This document shows, one piece after another, positions 1 to 6,460 of a stretch of 19,278 nucleotides of DNA. Positions within the stretch are counted from its first letter, which is position 1, and each line of letters begins with the position of its first letter. Where the stretch lies: the NCBI GenBank assembly GCA_900769475.1, contig CAAGGQ010000176.1, positions 1-19,278 of the forward strand. The letters run 5' to 3'. The DNA comes from Clostridia bacterium. Lineage in GTDB: Bacteria > Bacillota > Clostridia > Oscillospirales > CAG-272. Under the pieces are notes generated by a model that was not told the DNA's origin, did no database searches, and saw only the letters and a list, made by a program, of their open reading frames with translations. The position numbers and the translations under genes were made by a program.

Positions 1-186
1 ATCTATCCCGGTTATCGCTTCAAGGCGGTGGACGCGCTGATTACCAATTTCCATCTTCCCGAGAGCACCCTACTCATGCTGGTGTCGGCCTTCTACAATC
101 GTGAAAAGGTGATGGAGGCGTACCATATTGCTGTAGAAGAAAAATACAGGTTTTTTAGCTTCGGGGACGCGATGTTTATAGAATAA
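1..186 (+). CDS. queA: QueA, S-adenosylmethionine:tRNA ribosyltransferase-isomerase (3' end)
   Basis: The gene enters from the left edge and only its last 61 codons are present, ending in TAA at 184-186. The translation has the QueA C-terminal signature: VDALITNFHLPESTLLMLVS at residues 10-29 of the fragment, then AFYNREKVMEAYHIAVEEKYRFFSFGD-type sequence up to the end. QueA transfers and isomerises the ribosyl part of S-adenosylmethionine onto preQ1 in tRNA to form epoxyqueuosine in the cytoplasm. This is the usual C-terminal end of the family, so the gene appears intact up to its stop. No tgt gene follows, although queA-tgt is a common order; here a glycosidase gene and palindromic repeats follow instead. 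Confidence 0.93.
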   Translation: MYPGYRFKAVDALITNFHLPESTLLMLVSAFYNREKVMEAYHIAVEEKYRFFSFGDAMFIE

Positions 187-201
187 AAGATATTTTTCAC
201 G

Positions 202-249
202 GTAGGGGCGAACTGTGTTCGCCCGCGGGCGTTCGCAGAACGCCCCTAC
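202..249. repeat. Palindromic dispersed repeat, copy A (complete, two hairpins)
   Basis: The outer arms GTAGGGGCG (202-210) and CGCCCCTAC (241-249) are a perfect inverted repeat. Inside are two further perfect hairpins: GGGCGAAC/GTTCGCCC (206-213 and 217-224, loop TGT) and GGGCGTTC/GAACGCCC (227-234 and 238-245, loop GCA). The whole can fold as two adjacent stems or one long cruciform. The left flank TTTCACG (195-201) recurs at copy C, and the right flank GAAGAAA..GGTC..GAT.TTTGCG recurs at copy B, so the repeated unit is longer than the palindrome. It resembles the short palindromic elements scattered in intergenic DNA of gut Clostridia; that comparison is from general knowledge. There is no T-run after it, so it is not an obvious terminator. 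Confidence 0.8.
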
Positions 250-295
250 GAAGAAAATGGTCGATTTGCGTTGCATTTTTTCGAAAGGAAATGGT

Positions 296-2008
296 ATGAA
301 AACAGTACGACTTTCCGATTATTCGAATTTTATCATGAACGGTGATGCCACTCCTGCTCTTTTGCGAGCCCTTGAAGAATGTAAGCAGCATTCTTCCGCA
401 AGGCTTTTGCTGGGCGGCGGAGAGTGGCATTTTTACCGTGAGCACGCCGCGCGCCACACGTGTTATATTTCCAACAACGACAGCGGCGAGAAGAATATCA
501 TCTTTCCGTTGTACGGCTTTCAGAATCTGACGATTGACGGAGAGGGGGCGGCATTGCAATTTCACGGGGAGGTATGCCCCTTTGTGTTGGACGAATCGGA
601 GAATGTGACGCTCAAGGATTTTTCCATCGACTATCCCAACCCTTACGTTTTTCAGGCGACGGTGGTTGCGGCAGAGGAGGATTCCTTGATCCTTGACGTT
701 GATCCCGAGAGTATGCCTGTGAGTGCCGCACGCGACGGTCTTATCTTCCACAATTCCGACGATGATCGGGAGCTGTTTTCCGATAAATTGTTGGTCTGCG
801 AGTTTGATCGAGAGACGAGAGCCCCCTCGGCGTATATTCCGCCCTATTTTCTCTATTTGCGCAAAGGGGAGGATATGAATTGCCATTCCTCCATGTATCG
901 CTATGTAGATGTGACAATGCTTTCTTACAGGAGAATGGTTTTTCGGGGGCATTTTGGACATCTTCACAAGATTGGAAATAAATTGATCGGAACCTGCGGT
1001 CCCGGTCCCGGAAAACGAAATTGTCCGGGCATTTTCGGCAACCGTTCCAAAAATATCTTATTGGAAAATATCACGTTTTACGCCACGGGTGCCATGGGGG
1101 TCATCGGTCAGGTCTGCGAGAATGTGACGCTCCGCAAGGTGCGTGCCATTCCCAACAGAGCGCTGGACAGATATCTTTCTGTAAATGCGGACGCTACCCA
1201 CTTTGTCAACTGCCTTGGAGATATTGTTTACGAGGATTGCGTTTTTACGGGCATGATGGACGATGCCTCCAATGTTCACGGCATTTATTACAAGATTCAT
1301 AAGATCAAAGATCAACGTGAAGTGGTTCTTACCTACGGGCATCACCAGCAGGTCGGTGTCAACGTGTTTGACGTGGGGGATCGGATCAATGTGGTAAACA
1401 GTCAAAGCTTGGAAACCGTTGCCACGCTGACCGTCAAGAGTATCACAAAACGCTCTCCCGAATATCTGACGATCTGCACAGAGGAGGATATTCCTTCCGT
1501 GGATGCTGATTTCGTCATCGAGAATCTTACCAAAAATCCCAATCTTTACGTCCATCGTTGCAAGTGCGGTGACAACCGCCCAAGAGGATTTTTGCCTGCC
1601 ACACGCGGAAGGATTGTCATCCAAAACTCGATCTTCCACAATATGAGTGCGGGAGTGCAATTTTCGGGGGATGCCAACAGCTGGTACGAGGCAGCAGCCG
1701 TGGAGGATGTGCTGATCAAGGGGAACCAATTTAAAAATGCGGCGTATGCTGGGGGGACGGCGATTCGTATGAATCCAAACGCTACCAAGAAGACACGTCC
1801 TTATCACAAAAATATTACCATTATCGAGAACGAATTTGAAATGAGCGGCGAACGCTTTCTAAATGCTTCTCTTGTGGAGAACTTGATTTTTAAGGACAAT
1901 GTTTTCAAGAAAAATGAAGCCCTCCCCAACCACCCTCAGCCGTCTCCAAACGGCATCCGCATAGCTGATTGCGTCAATGTAGACGTGGAGGATTGCAAGC
2001 TTATTTGA
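296..2008 (+). CDS. GH110-like right-handed beta-helix glycosidase (putative alpha-1,3-galactosidase)
   Basis: A 570-residue protein starting at ATG 296, chosen because AAGGA at 284-288 sits 7 bases upstream; an in-frame ATG at 215 lies inside a palindromic repeat and has no such site. The sequence has repeated short beta strands of the parallel beta-helix type (NLTIDGEG, NVTLKDFSIDY, NILLENITF, NVTLRKV, RIVIQNSIF, DVLIKGNQF, NITIIENEF). Motifs shared with GH110 as I know the family are GEWHFYREH near residue 42, ISNND near 58, a DD pair in DDASNVHG at 322-329, TRGRIVIQ near 436 and FSGDANSWYE at 456-465. GH110 enzymes remove terminal alpha-1,3-linked galactose with inversion. There is no signal peptide, so it should act in the cytoplasm, unlike many characterised GH110 enzymes. 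Base use is visibly more AT-rich than in the downstream block, and repeat copies flank it, which suggests an inserted islet. The exact substrate cannot be read from sequence. Confidence 0.75.
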   Translation: MKTVRLSDYSNFIMNGDATPALLRALEECKQHSSARLLLGGGEWHFYREHAARHTCYISNNDSGEKNIIFPLYGFQNLTIDGEGAALQFHGEVCPFVLDESENVTLKDFSIDYPNPYVFQATVVAAEEDSLILDVDPESMPVSAARDGLIFHNSDDDRELFSDKLLVCEFDRETRAPSAYIPPYFLYLRKGEDMNCHSSMYRYVDVTMLSYRRMVFRGHFGHLHKIGNKLIGTCGPGPGKRNCPGIFGNRSKNILLENITFYATGAMGVIGQVCENVTLRKVRAIPNRALDRYLSVNADATHFVNCLGDIVYEDCVFTGMMDDASNVHGIYYKIHKIKDQREVVLTYGHHQQVGVNVFDVGDRINVVNSQSLETVATLTVKSITKRSPEYLTICTEEDIPSVDADFVIENLTKNPNLYVHRCKCGDNRPRGFLPATRGRIVIQNSIFHNMSAGVQFSGDANSWYEAAAVEDVLIKGNQFKNAAYAGGTAIRMNPNATKKTRPYHKNITIIENEFEMSGERFLNASLVENLIFKDNVFKKNEALPNHPQPSPNGIRIADCVNVDVEDCKLI

Positions 2009-2010
2009 AA

Positions 2011-2036
2011 GTAGGCGTTTCATGAACGCCCCTACG
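2011..2036. repeat. Palindromic dispersed repeat, copy B (partial, one hairpin)
   Basis: GTAGGCGTT at 2011-2019 pairs with AACGCCCCTAC at 2026-2036, with two unpaired bases in the right arm. The right arm and its flank (CGCCCCTACG, then GAAGAAA, GGTC, GAT, TTTGCG with small gaps) match copy A downstream of its palindrome. The left hairpin of copy A is missing, so this is a shortened derivative. It starts two bases after the glycosidase stop codon. Confidence 0.7.
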
Positions 2037-2133
2037 GAAGAAAGGTCACGATGTTTGCGCAACAAAATCGAGGGGCAAATCTTGTATCGTGCCAGCATTG
2101 TGAATGAGAAACCTACAAAATACAAAAATGGAT

Positions 2134-2176
2134 TTCACGGTAGGAGCGATCGCCGCGCGAGCTCGGCGGTTCGCCT
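2134..2176. repeat. Palindromic dispersed repeat, copy C (degenerate left part)
   Basis: TTTCACGGTAGGAGCGA at 2134-2150 matches TTTCACGGTAGGGGCGA of copy A at 195-211 with one change. The following bases are GC-rich and partly self-complementary (GCGATCGC, CGCGCG, GAGCTC), but the right arm CGCCCCTAC of copy A is absent. Copies B and C lie about 100 bases apart and carry opposite halves of the unit. End coordinate is approximate. Confidence 0.55.
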
Positions 2177-2201
2177 GCGAAAACATTTCCGGAATCCCAA
2201 A

Positions 2202-2249
2202 ATGAGCAATCCCTCATCGACCGCAAACGGTCGGTGGGGGATTGCTCAT
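2202..2249. repeat. 48-nt near-perfect hairpin
   Basis: Two 22-base arms (2202-2223 and 2228-2249) face each other across the loop CAAA. The outer parts ATGAGCAATCCC and GGGATTGCTCAT and the inner CGACCG/CGGTCG pair exactly; the two differences (T at 2214 and 2217) still allow G-U pairs in RNA read from the plus strand. No T-run follows on the plus strand, while the minus strand has only TTTT after it, so it is at best a weak terminator. It could be another dispersed hairpin element or a boundary between the glycosidase and the antitoxin promoter. Confidence 0.75.
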
Positions 2250-2308
2250 AATATACGCATAATATGCGCATAAAAATAACAGAAAATACAAAAAAATGCG
2301 CATATTAT
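2248..2308. promoter_or_regulatory. Three-site operator candidate for the RelB/DinJ-like regulator
   Basis: ATAATATGCGCAT (2259-2271) has a perfect 13-bp inverted partner ATGCGCATATTAT (2296-2308). A third copy, ATAATATACGCAT (2248-2260), differs in one base and lies 11 bp, about one helical turn, upstream of the first. The right-hand site ends two bases before the -35 hexamer of the antitoxin promoter. RelB/DinJ ribbon-helix-helix proteins repress their own promoters by binding inverted repeats, so self-regulation by the next gene is the simplest reading. The binding itself is inferred. Confidence 0.65.
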
Positions 2309-2309
2309 A

Positions 2310-2338
2310 TTGACAACCTGGGAAGAATATGGTACAAT
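2310..2338 (+). promoter_or_regulatory. Sigma-A type promoter of the antitoxin-miaA block
   Basis: The -35 box TTGACA (2310-2315) and the -10 box TACAAT (2333-2338) are separated by exactly 17 bases. Transcription would begin near 2345, giving a very short leader before the AGGAG at 2348-2352 and the ATG at 2362. Confidence 0.8.
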
Positions 2339-2361
2339 GGTAGGGAAAGGAGTGTGATGCT

Positions 2362-2562
2362 ATGGCAAAGGTCTCAACCAACGTCAGTATCGATGCCGAC
2401 GTGAAGACCAAAGCGCAGGAGCTGTTGGCGGATCTGGGTCTGGATCTCTCCACGGCGATCAATATTTTTCTGCGTCAGATGGTGCGCGAAAATGCCATTC
2501 CCTTTACCGTGGGACGCGATACGGTGGAGCATCACGGCTCTTCCGGGCAAACCAAATCATGA
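2362..2562 (+). CDS. Orphan RelB/DinJ-family antitoxin-like ribbon-helix-helix regulator
   Basis: A 66-residue protein with AGGAG nine bases before its ATG. Residues 1-50 follow the RelB/DinJ pattern: a TNVSIDADVK beta strand for DNA contact (6-15), helix KAQELLADLGLDLS, then STAINIFLRQMVRENAIPF (30-48). Family members are usually about 80-100 residues, with the C-terminal part wrapping the RelE/YafQ toxin; here only some 18 polar residues (VGRDTVEHHGSSGQTKS) remain after the DNA-binding core. No toxin gene follows: the stop overlaps the miaA start as ATGA at 2559-2562. It is therefore probably a DNA-binding regulator without a toxin partner, possibly controlling itself and miaA through the sites at 2248-2308. 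It could also be the remnant of a broken toxin-antitoxin pair. Confidence 0.82.
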   Translation: MAKVSTNVSIDADVKTKAQELLADLGLDLSTAINIFLRQMVRENAIPFTVGRDTVEHHGSSGQTKS

Positions 2563-3584
2563 CGCGGCAATGGAAGATGTCCTCGGAACCCTCGGGGACG
2601 GAAAAGCGAAACAAGCAACCCATTCTTGCCGTGGTTGGTCCTACGGCGGGAGGAAAGACCGCGCTCTCCGTGGCTCTGGCGATGGCGCTGAACGGAGAAG
2701 TGATCTCCTGCGATTCCATGCAGATCTATCGAGGCATGGATATTGGAACGGCCAAGCCCACCCCGGAGGAGCGGCAGGGGATCCCCCATCATCTATTGGA
2801 TGTTGCCGCGCCCGACGTTGCCTTTTCCTGTGCCGATTACGTGCCCCTGGCGCAACGGGCGGTGGAAGAGATCGCCGCACGGGGCAGGCTTCCCGTCTTC
2901 TGCGGCGGCACGGGACTCTATCTGGACAGCCTTCTTCGGGGAGGACTTCCCGAGGAAGCGGCCTCGGATCCTGCTCTGCGGGAGGAGCTTCTGGCCTTTG
3001 CCGTGGCGGAGGGGAACGAGGCTCTGCATCGGCGCCTGGTCGAGGTGGATCCCGAGAGTGCTGAAAAGACCCATCCCAACAACGTCAAGCGAGTGGCGCG
3101 GGCTCTGGAAATCTATCACATTACGGGTCTGCCCAAAAGCGAGCTGGATCGGCGATCCCGAGAGGTGGAATCTCCCTACGAGCTCTGTGCCATCGGACTG
3201 CGCTATCCTACCCGGGAGCTTTTGTATCAGCGCATCGATCTTCGGGTAGAGCAGATGCTGGCAGAAGGCCTTTTGAAGGAGACCGAGCGACTTTGGCGGG
3301 AAGGCGTGTTTGAGCGCAACGCCACGGCGGCGCAGGCCATTGGCTACAAGGAGCTTCTTGGCTACCTGCGGGGGGAGGAATCCCTGGAGGCAGCGGTGGA
3401 GCGGCTCAAGCTGGCCACCCGTCACTATGCTAAGCGGCAAATGACCTGGTTTGGTGCCAAGGACTACGTACAGTGGATCGACGTCGATCAAAACGGTGTT
3501 CTTCGGCCCTTCAACGAGATCCTGGAGGAGGCCCTTACTCGGATTTGCGCGCGGTGGCCCTCGGGAGAGGAGGCCGTGCCGTGA
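2559..3584 (+). CDS. miaA: MiaA, tRNA dimethylallyltransferase
   Basis: A 341-residue MiaA. It transfers a dimethylallyl group from dimethylallyl diphosphate to N6 of A37 in tRNAs reading UNN codons, in the cytoplasm. Visible signatures are the P-loop GPTAGGKT (27-34), DSMQIYRGMDIGTAKP (52-67), HHLLD, GGTGLYLDSLL (117-127), the QAIGYKE segment and the C-terminal TRHYAKRQMTWF motif. Length is slightly above the usual 300-320 because of about 20 extra polar N-terminal residues. The chosen ATG overlaps the antitoxin stop (ATGA), which implies translational coupling; a GTG or ATG further in would shorten the tail, and ATG 2577 is an alternative. MiaA is usually near mutL or hfq, so its place behind an antitoxin gene is unusual. 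Confidence 0.95.
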   Translation: MTRQWKMSSEPSGTEKRNKQPILAVVGPTAGGKTALSVALAMALNGEVISCDSMQIYRGMDIGTAKPTPEERQGIPHHLLDVAAPDVAFSCADYVPLAQRAVEEIAARGRLPVFCGGTGLYLDSLLRGGLPEEAASDPALREELLAFAVAEGNEALHRRLVEVDPESAEKTHPNNVKRVARALEIYHITGLPKSELDRRSREVESPYELCAIGLRYPTRELLYQRIDLRVEQMLAEGLLKETERLWREGVFERNATAAQAIGYKELLGYLRGEESLEAAVERLKLATRHYAKRQMTWFGAKDYVQWIDVDQNGVLRPFNEILEEALTRICARWPSGEEAVP

Positions 3585-4819
3585 CCAGACGGGAGTTTCT
3601 AAAAAAATATTTGCTTAAATTTTCGGTCTTTCTGCTTCTGGCAGGATTGATCGTATACACGGTCTATCACGTGGCCGGCTCTTCCTCGGGAGGGCTGATG
3701 ACCACCCCCGTGCGGCAGATCACCGATCTCCGTATGGAAAAGGGGGAGGCCTACCTCTTCCGGGAGGAGCAGGTGCTGTCGGTTCCCGCGTCCGGAGTGA
3801 TCCACGGCGTGGCCAGCAGCGGCGGAAAGGTAGAAAAGAACGCGGTGCTGGCGCAGGTGTGGGACGGTTACGCTCCCGAGGCGCAGGCAGTCGCCCAGGC
3901 TACCCTGGATCGGTTGAACCGCACGTTGCGAATTTTGAAGGAGAGTCGGCTTCCTCCGGGCACGCCCCTGAGCATGGCCGAGCAATACAAAGCCGAGGCG
4001 GCGACCCTCTATTTGCAGATGCAGCAGACGGTTGCCAAGGGGGATTGGAGTGCTCTGGGAGAAATCTCGGACGAGATGCTGGTGCGCCTGAACCAATACG
4101 GTCTCCTGACGGGACGGACTACGGGGATTGAGGAAATGATCACCTCCCTGACCCGGGAGCGGGACGCTCTGCTTCTTGGGAGCTGCACCACGGTGCAAAA
4201 CACCCAAGCCTCGGGATACTTTTACGATCGTACCTACGTGGACGGCTACGAGTCTCTCTTTACGCCGCAGGCTCTTTCGGGACTGACCGAGGCAACTCTG
4301 GAGGAACTGAAGCAGGCCTCTCCCCTGCAGGGTCCCGGAACCACTGTGGGAAAGATGGTCTACGGCTATACCTGGTACCTGGCGGTGGAGTTGGATTGCG
4401 CCCCCGATTGGTGGACGGTGGAGGCCCCCTATCGGCTTCGCTTCCCCCTGATAGACGGTGCCGAGCTGACCATGGTTTGCCAACAGGTGCTTCCCCGCAC
4501 GTCGGGAGGGAGCATCGTTGTGTTTCGCTCCGAGGAGCTACCCGCCTGGTTCTCCTATGCCCGCTGTCAGGGCGTGGAGGTGATCATGGGGAGCACCGAG
4601 GGCTACTACGTTCCCGAGGCGGCCCTGGTTCGGGAGAACGGGGTGGACGGGGTGTATATCTTTCGGGATAGCACCGTGCAGTTCCGTCGCATCGAGCTCC
4701 TCTACCGCGGGGAGGGCTACTGCATGGTGGCCGAGAGCGGCGGACGGGAGGGCTACTTGGATCTGTACGATACTATGATCACGTACGGAACGAATCTATA
4801 CGATGGGAAGGTGTACTGA
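3581..4819 (+). CDS. HlyD-like membrane-anchored adaptor protein of the yggS-sepF cluster
   Basis: A 412-residue protein. GTG 3581 is taken as the start because AGGAGG (3568-3573) lies seven bases upstream and GTGA overlaps the miaA stop; an upstream in-frame ATG at 3473 would place 36 Arg-rich residues inside miaA. Residues 9-31 (a run rich in L, F, V, I) form one membrane anchor near the N-terminus. Then comes a biotinyl-lipoyl-like hairpin segment with VPASGVIHGVASSGGKVEKNAVLAQV (about 66-91), a helical region (about 95-210) and a beta-rich C-terminal part with a YVPEAALVRENGVDGVYIF stretch typical of HlyD-type adaptors. Such genes are often found beside yggS and sepF in Clostridia. Its partner and cargo are unknown; there is no exporter gene here, so a role in envelope or division rather than export is possible. 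Confidence 0.75.
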   Translation: MTRREFLKKYLLKFSVFLLLAGLIVYTVYHVAGSSSGGLMTTPVRQITDLRMEKGEAYLFREEQVLSVPASGVIHGVASSGGKVEKNAVLAQVWDGYAPEAQAVAQATLDRLNRTLRILKESRLPPGTPLSMAEQYKAEAATLYLQMQQTVAKGDWSALGEISDEMLVRLNQYGLLTGRTTGIEEMITSLTRERDALLLGSCTTVQNTQASGYFYDRTYVDGYESLFTPQALSGLTEATLEELKQASPLQGPGTTVGKMVYGYTWYLAVELDCAPDWWTVEAPYRLRFPLIDGAELTMVCQQVLPRTSGGSIVVFRSEELPAWFSYARCQGVEVIMGSTEGYYVPEAALVRENGVDGVYIFRDSTVQFRRIELLYRGEGYCMVAESGGREGYLDLYDTMITYGTNLYDGKVY

Positions 4820-5523
4820 TGGAGGATCTTTCATACATGGATCGGAACCTGGCCGGGATCCGGGAGCGGATCCGGGAGGCTCTGGAACGGAGCGGAAGGG
4901 AGCAGGTCACCCTGGTGGCGGCCATTAAGTATACCGACGCCGCGCACGTCAACTATCTGCACCGGGTCCTCGGTGTGCACGACGTGGGCGAAAATCGGGT
5001 ACAACAGCTCCTGGAGCGGTGGGATGCCCTGGATCGGGAGGGTCTGCGGATCCACTTCATTGGCAAGCTCCAGCGCAACAAGGTCAAATATATCATTGAT
5101 AAGGTCTGCATGATCCACTCCCTGGATTCGGAGGACCTGGCCCGGGAGATCGAAAAGCAGGCGGCCAAGCACGATCTTGTCATGGACGTGCTGGTGGAGA
5201 TCAACAGCGGCTGTGAGGAAAACAAAAGCGGTCTGCATCCCGATGCGGTGGCCGAATTTTGCAAGACGTTGGGCGATTATCCCCACCTGCGCTTGCGCGG
5301 ATTCATGACCATGGCGCCAAAATGCGACAAAAAAGAGGAGTATCAAAAATATTTTCAAAAAACTTCTCGGCAATGTCTTGACATTTGGCAAAAAACGCTT
5401 CATAATATAGGTAGACCTTTGATGTCTATGGGAATGTCGGGCAGCTTTGAGGCCGCCATTGAGGAGGGCGCCGATCTGATCCGCATTGGCAACGCGCTCT
5501 TTGCAGAGCCCCAGCCCCAATAA
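4819..5523 (+). CDS. yggS: YggS family pyridoxal phosphate homeostasis protein
   Basis: A 234-residue YggS/PLPBP protein of usual length; its ATG overlaps the previous stop (TGATG). It binds pyridoxal 5'-phosphate and buffers free PLP without known catalysis. The PLP lysine is K37 in LVAAIKYTDA, followed by GENRVQ (about 58), HFIGKLQRNKVKYI (about 80-93), and the phosphate-binding C-terminal SMGMSGSFEAAI and RIGNALF. In Bacillota yggS commonly sits in the division gene cluster before sepF, as here. An AT-rich stretch of about 100 bases at 5320-5420, unlike the rest of the gene, contains a consensus-type promoter, so this part of the coding sequence appears to carry a second signal. Confidence 0.94.
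   Translation: MEDLSYMDRNLAGIRERIREALERSGREQVTLVAAIKYTDAAHVNYLHRVLGVHDVGENRVQQLLERWDALDREGLRIHFIGKLQRNKVKYIIDKVCMIHSLDSEDLAREIEKQAAKHDLVMDVLVEINSGCEENKSGLHPDAVAEFCKTLGDYPHLRLRGFMTMAPKCDKKEEYQKYFQKTSRQCLDIWQKTLHNIGRPLMSMGMSGSFEAAIEEGADLIRIGNALFAEPQPQ
5378..5406 (+). promoter_or_regulatory. Internal promoter within yggS, reading toward sepF
   Basis: TTGACA (5378-5383) and CATAAT (5401-5406) are 17 bases apart inside the yggS reading frame, in a locally AT-rich stretch that departs from the GC-rich codon use around it. A start near 5413 would give a leader of about 165 bases to sepF at 5578. This would let sepF, yggT and ylmH be transcribed independently of miaA and yggS. Confidence 0.6.
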
Positions 5524-5577
5524 AAAATCGGTTACATTTTTGGAAATATATTGAGTAAATAAAGAGGAGGACGCAAA

Positions 5578-6090
5578 ATGAATTTGCTGAAGAAATTTGT
5601 TCGCAACGATCCCGCAGATGTGGAAGAGGATTATGAGGATATTTATGTGATCCCGGAGGATCTCAAAATGGAAATGCCCGCGGAGGATCCCGAATCCCAG
5701 ATCTCGGCGCTGAACAGCCCCGCACGCAAGGATCCCGAAATCCATCCCGTATCTGCCGATAAGGTATCCCTCAAGCTGCTGCAGCCCAAGAGCCATACCG
5801 AGGCTACCAAGATCGCCGATAAGCTGAAGGAGGGCTGCATCGTTCTTTTGGACATTGCCAGCCTGACCAAGGAGCAGGCGCGCCGTTTGGTCGACTTTTT
5901 GGCCGGCGTTGCCTACGTTTTGGGCGGTGAGATGATCAAGACCAATAAGAACACCATCGTGGTTTCCCCCGCAGGCGTGGATATCTCCGGTTTTGCTCCG
6001 GAAGAGCCTGCCGAGGTAGCGGCTCCCGCCGAGAGTGCCGAGGAGGAATACGAGGAAGTGTACGACACCGCCGTGGCAGAAGAGGTCTGA
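5578..6090 (+). CDS. sepF: SepF, cell division protein
   Basis: A 170-residue SepF. It binds FtsZ and the membrane and helps organise the Z-ring in Gram-positive bacteria. AGAGGAGG at 5563-5570 with a seven-base gap supports ATG 5578. Order of parts: a short amphipathic N-terminus MNLLKKFV, an acidic linker rich in E and D (to about 60), then the conserved SepF core from KVSLKLLQPKSHTEATKIADKL through GCIVLLDIASLTKEQARRLVDFLAGVAYVLGG to TIVVSPAGVDISG (about 62-145), and an acidic tail EEEYEEVYD. Length is in the usual 140-180 range. It is followed by yggT and ylmH, the classical order. Confidence 0.95.
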   Translation: MNLLKKFVRNDPADVEEDYEDIYVIPEDLKMEMPAEDPESQISALNSPARKDPEIHPVSADKVSLKLLQPKSHTEATKIADKLKEGCIVLLDIASLTKEQARRLVDFLAGVAYVLGGEMIKTNKNTIVVSPAGVDISGFAPEEPAEVAAPAESAEEEYEEVYDTAVAEEV

Positions 6091-6110
6091 CCCTTCCGTT
6101 GCCGCGCAAC

Positions 6111-6145
6111 ATTGCCGCAGCTTGAACCGCTGCGGCAATTTATAT
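6111..6145 (+). terminator. Hairpin between sepF and yggT (weak terminator or attenuator)
   Basis: ATTGCCGCAGC (6111-6121) and GCTGCGGCAAT (6129-6139) form a perfect 11-bp stem with a seven-base loop, followed by TTATAT only. The short, interrupted T-run suggests partial termination that would lower yggT-ylmH expression relative to sepF. Confidence 0.55.
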
Positions 6146-6178
6146 CCCAATGTTACCCATAAGGAGGGGATTGTTTTT

Positions 6179-6460
6179 ATGGTTGCGGATGCGATCTTTT
6201 ATTTCATTCAACAATTCGTTCTGATTTTTATTGATATTATCGACGTAGCACTTCTGATCCGCGTGCTGCTTTCCTGGTTCGACCCCATGCGGGAGTGGCG
6301 GATCTCGGACGTGATCTTCGTGATCACCGAGCCCATCATTCTGCCGGTACGTCGGTTGTGTGAGCGCATGAACTGGTTCCAGGGCGTTCCCATGGATATT
6401 CCCTTTCTCATCACCTGGCTGCTGCTGATGCTGATCCAGATGTTCCTTACCGTGGCATGA
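6179..6460 (+). CDS. yggT: YggT family integral membrane protein
   Basis: A 93-residue small membrane protein. ATG 6179 is supported by AAGGAGGGG (6161-6169) nine bases upstream; a longer open frame starting at 6035 would overlap sepF and is not used. It has two membrane segments, about residues 6-30 (IFYFIQQFVLIFIDIIDVALLIRVL) and about 68-93 (IPFLITWLLLMLIQMFL), joined by the conserved YggT loop with SWFDP (32-36) and ITEPIILPVRRL (about 49-60). The role is poorly known; in Bacillota the gene (ylmG) is linked to septum and cell shape genes. The ylmH start overlaps its stop as ATGA. Confidence 0.92.
   Translation: MVADAIFYFIQQFVLIFIDIIDVALLIRVLLSWFDPMREWRISDVIFVITEPIILPVRRLCERMNWFQGVPMDIPFLITWLLLMLIQMFLTVA

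Larger units (their letters stand above)
2009..2361 (+). other. Repeat-rich intergenic spacer between the glycosidase and antitoxin genes
   Basis: This 353-base stretch has no convincing gene. In order it holds a partial palindromic repeat (copy B, 2011-2036), an AT-rich linker, a second degenerate partial copy (C, about 2134-2176), a 48-nt hairpin (2202-2249), three copies of a 13-bp operator-like motif (2248-2308) and a consensus promoter (2310-2338) for the antitoxin-miaA block. An 83-codon open frame from 2022 runs through the repeats and the hairpin and is rejected as a gene. Confidence 0.75.

Noticed and set aside
202..249. Copy A of the palindromic repeat as the queA terminator
   Set aside because: It has strong stems but no T-run on either side within a useful distance.
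215..295. Earlier in-frame start of the glycosidase at 215
   Set aside because: It lies inside the palindromic repeat with no ribosome site, while ATG 296 has AAGGA at the right distance.
2362..2562. A complete type II toxin-antitoxin module
   Set aside because: No toxin gene of RelE, YafQ or other type follows or precedes; the next gene is miaA, so only an orphan antitoxin-like gene can be claimed.
3473..3580. Earlier in-frame ATG of the HlyD-like gene at 3473
   Set aside because: It would overlap the conserved end of miaA and add an Arg-rich non-family N-terminus; GTG 3581 has AGGAGG and places the membrane anchor at the N-terminus.
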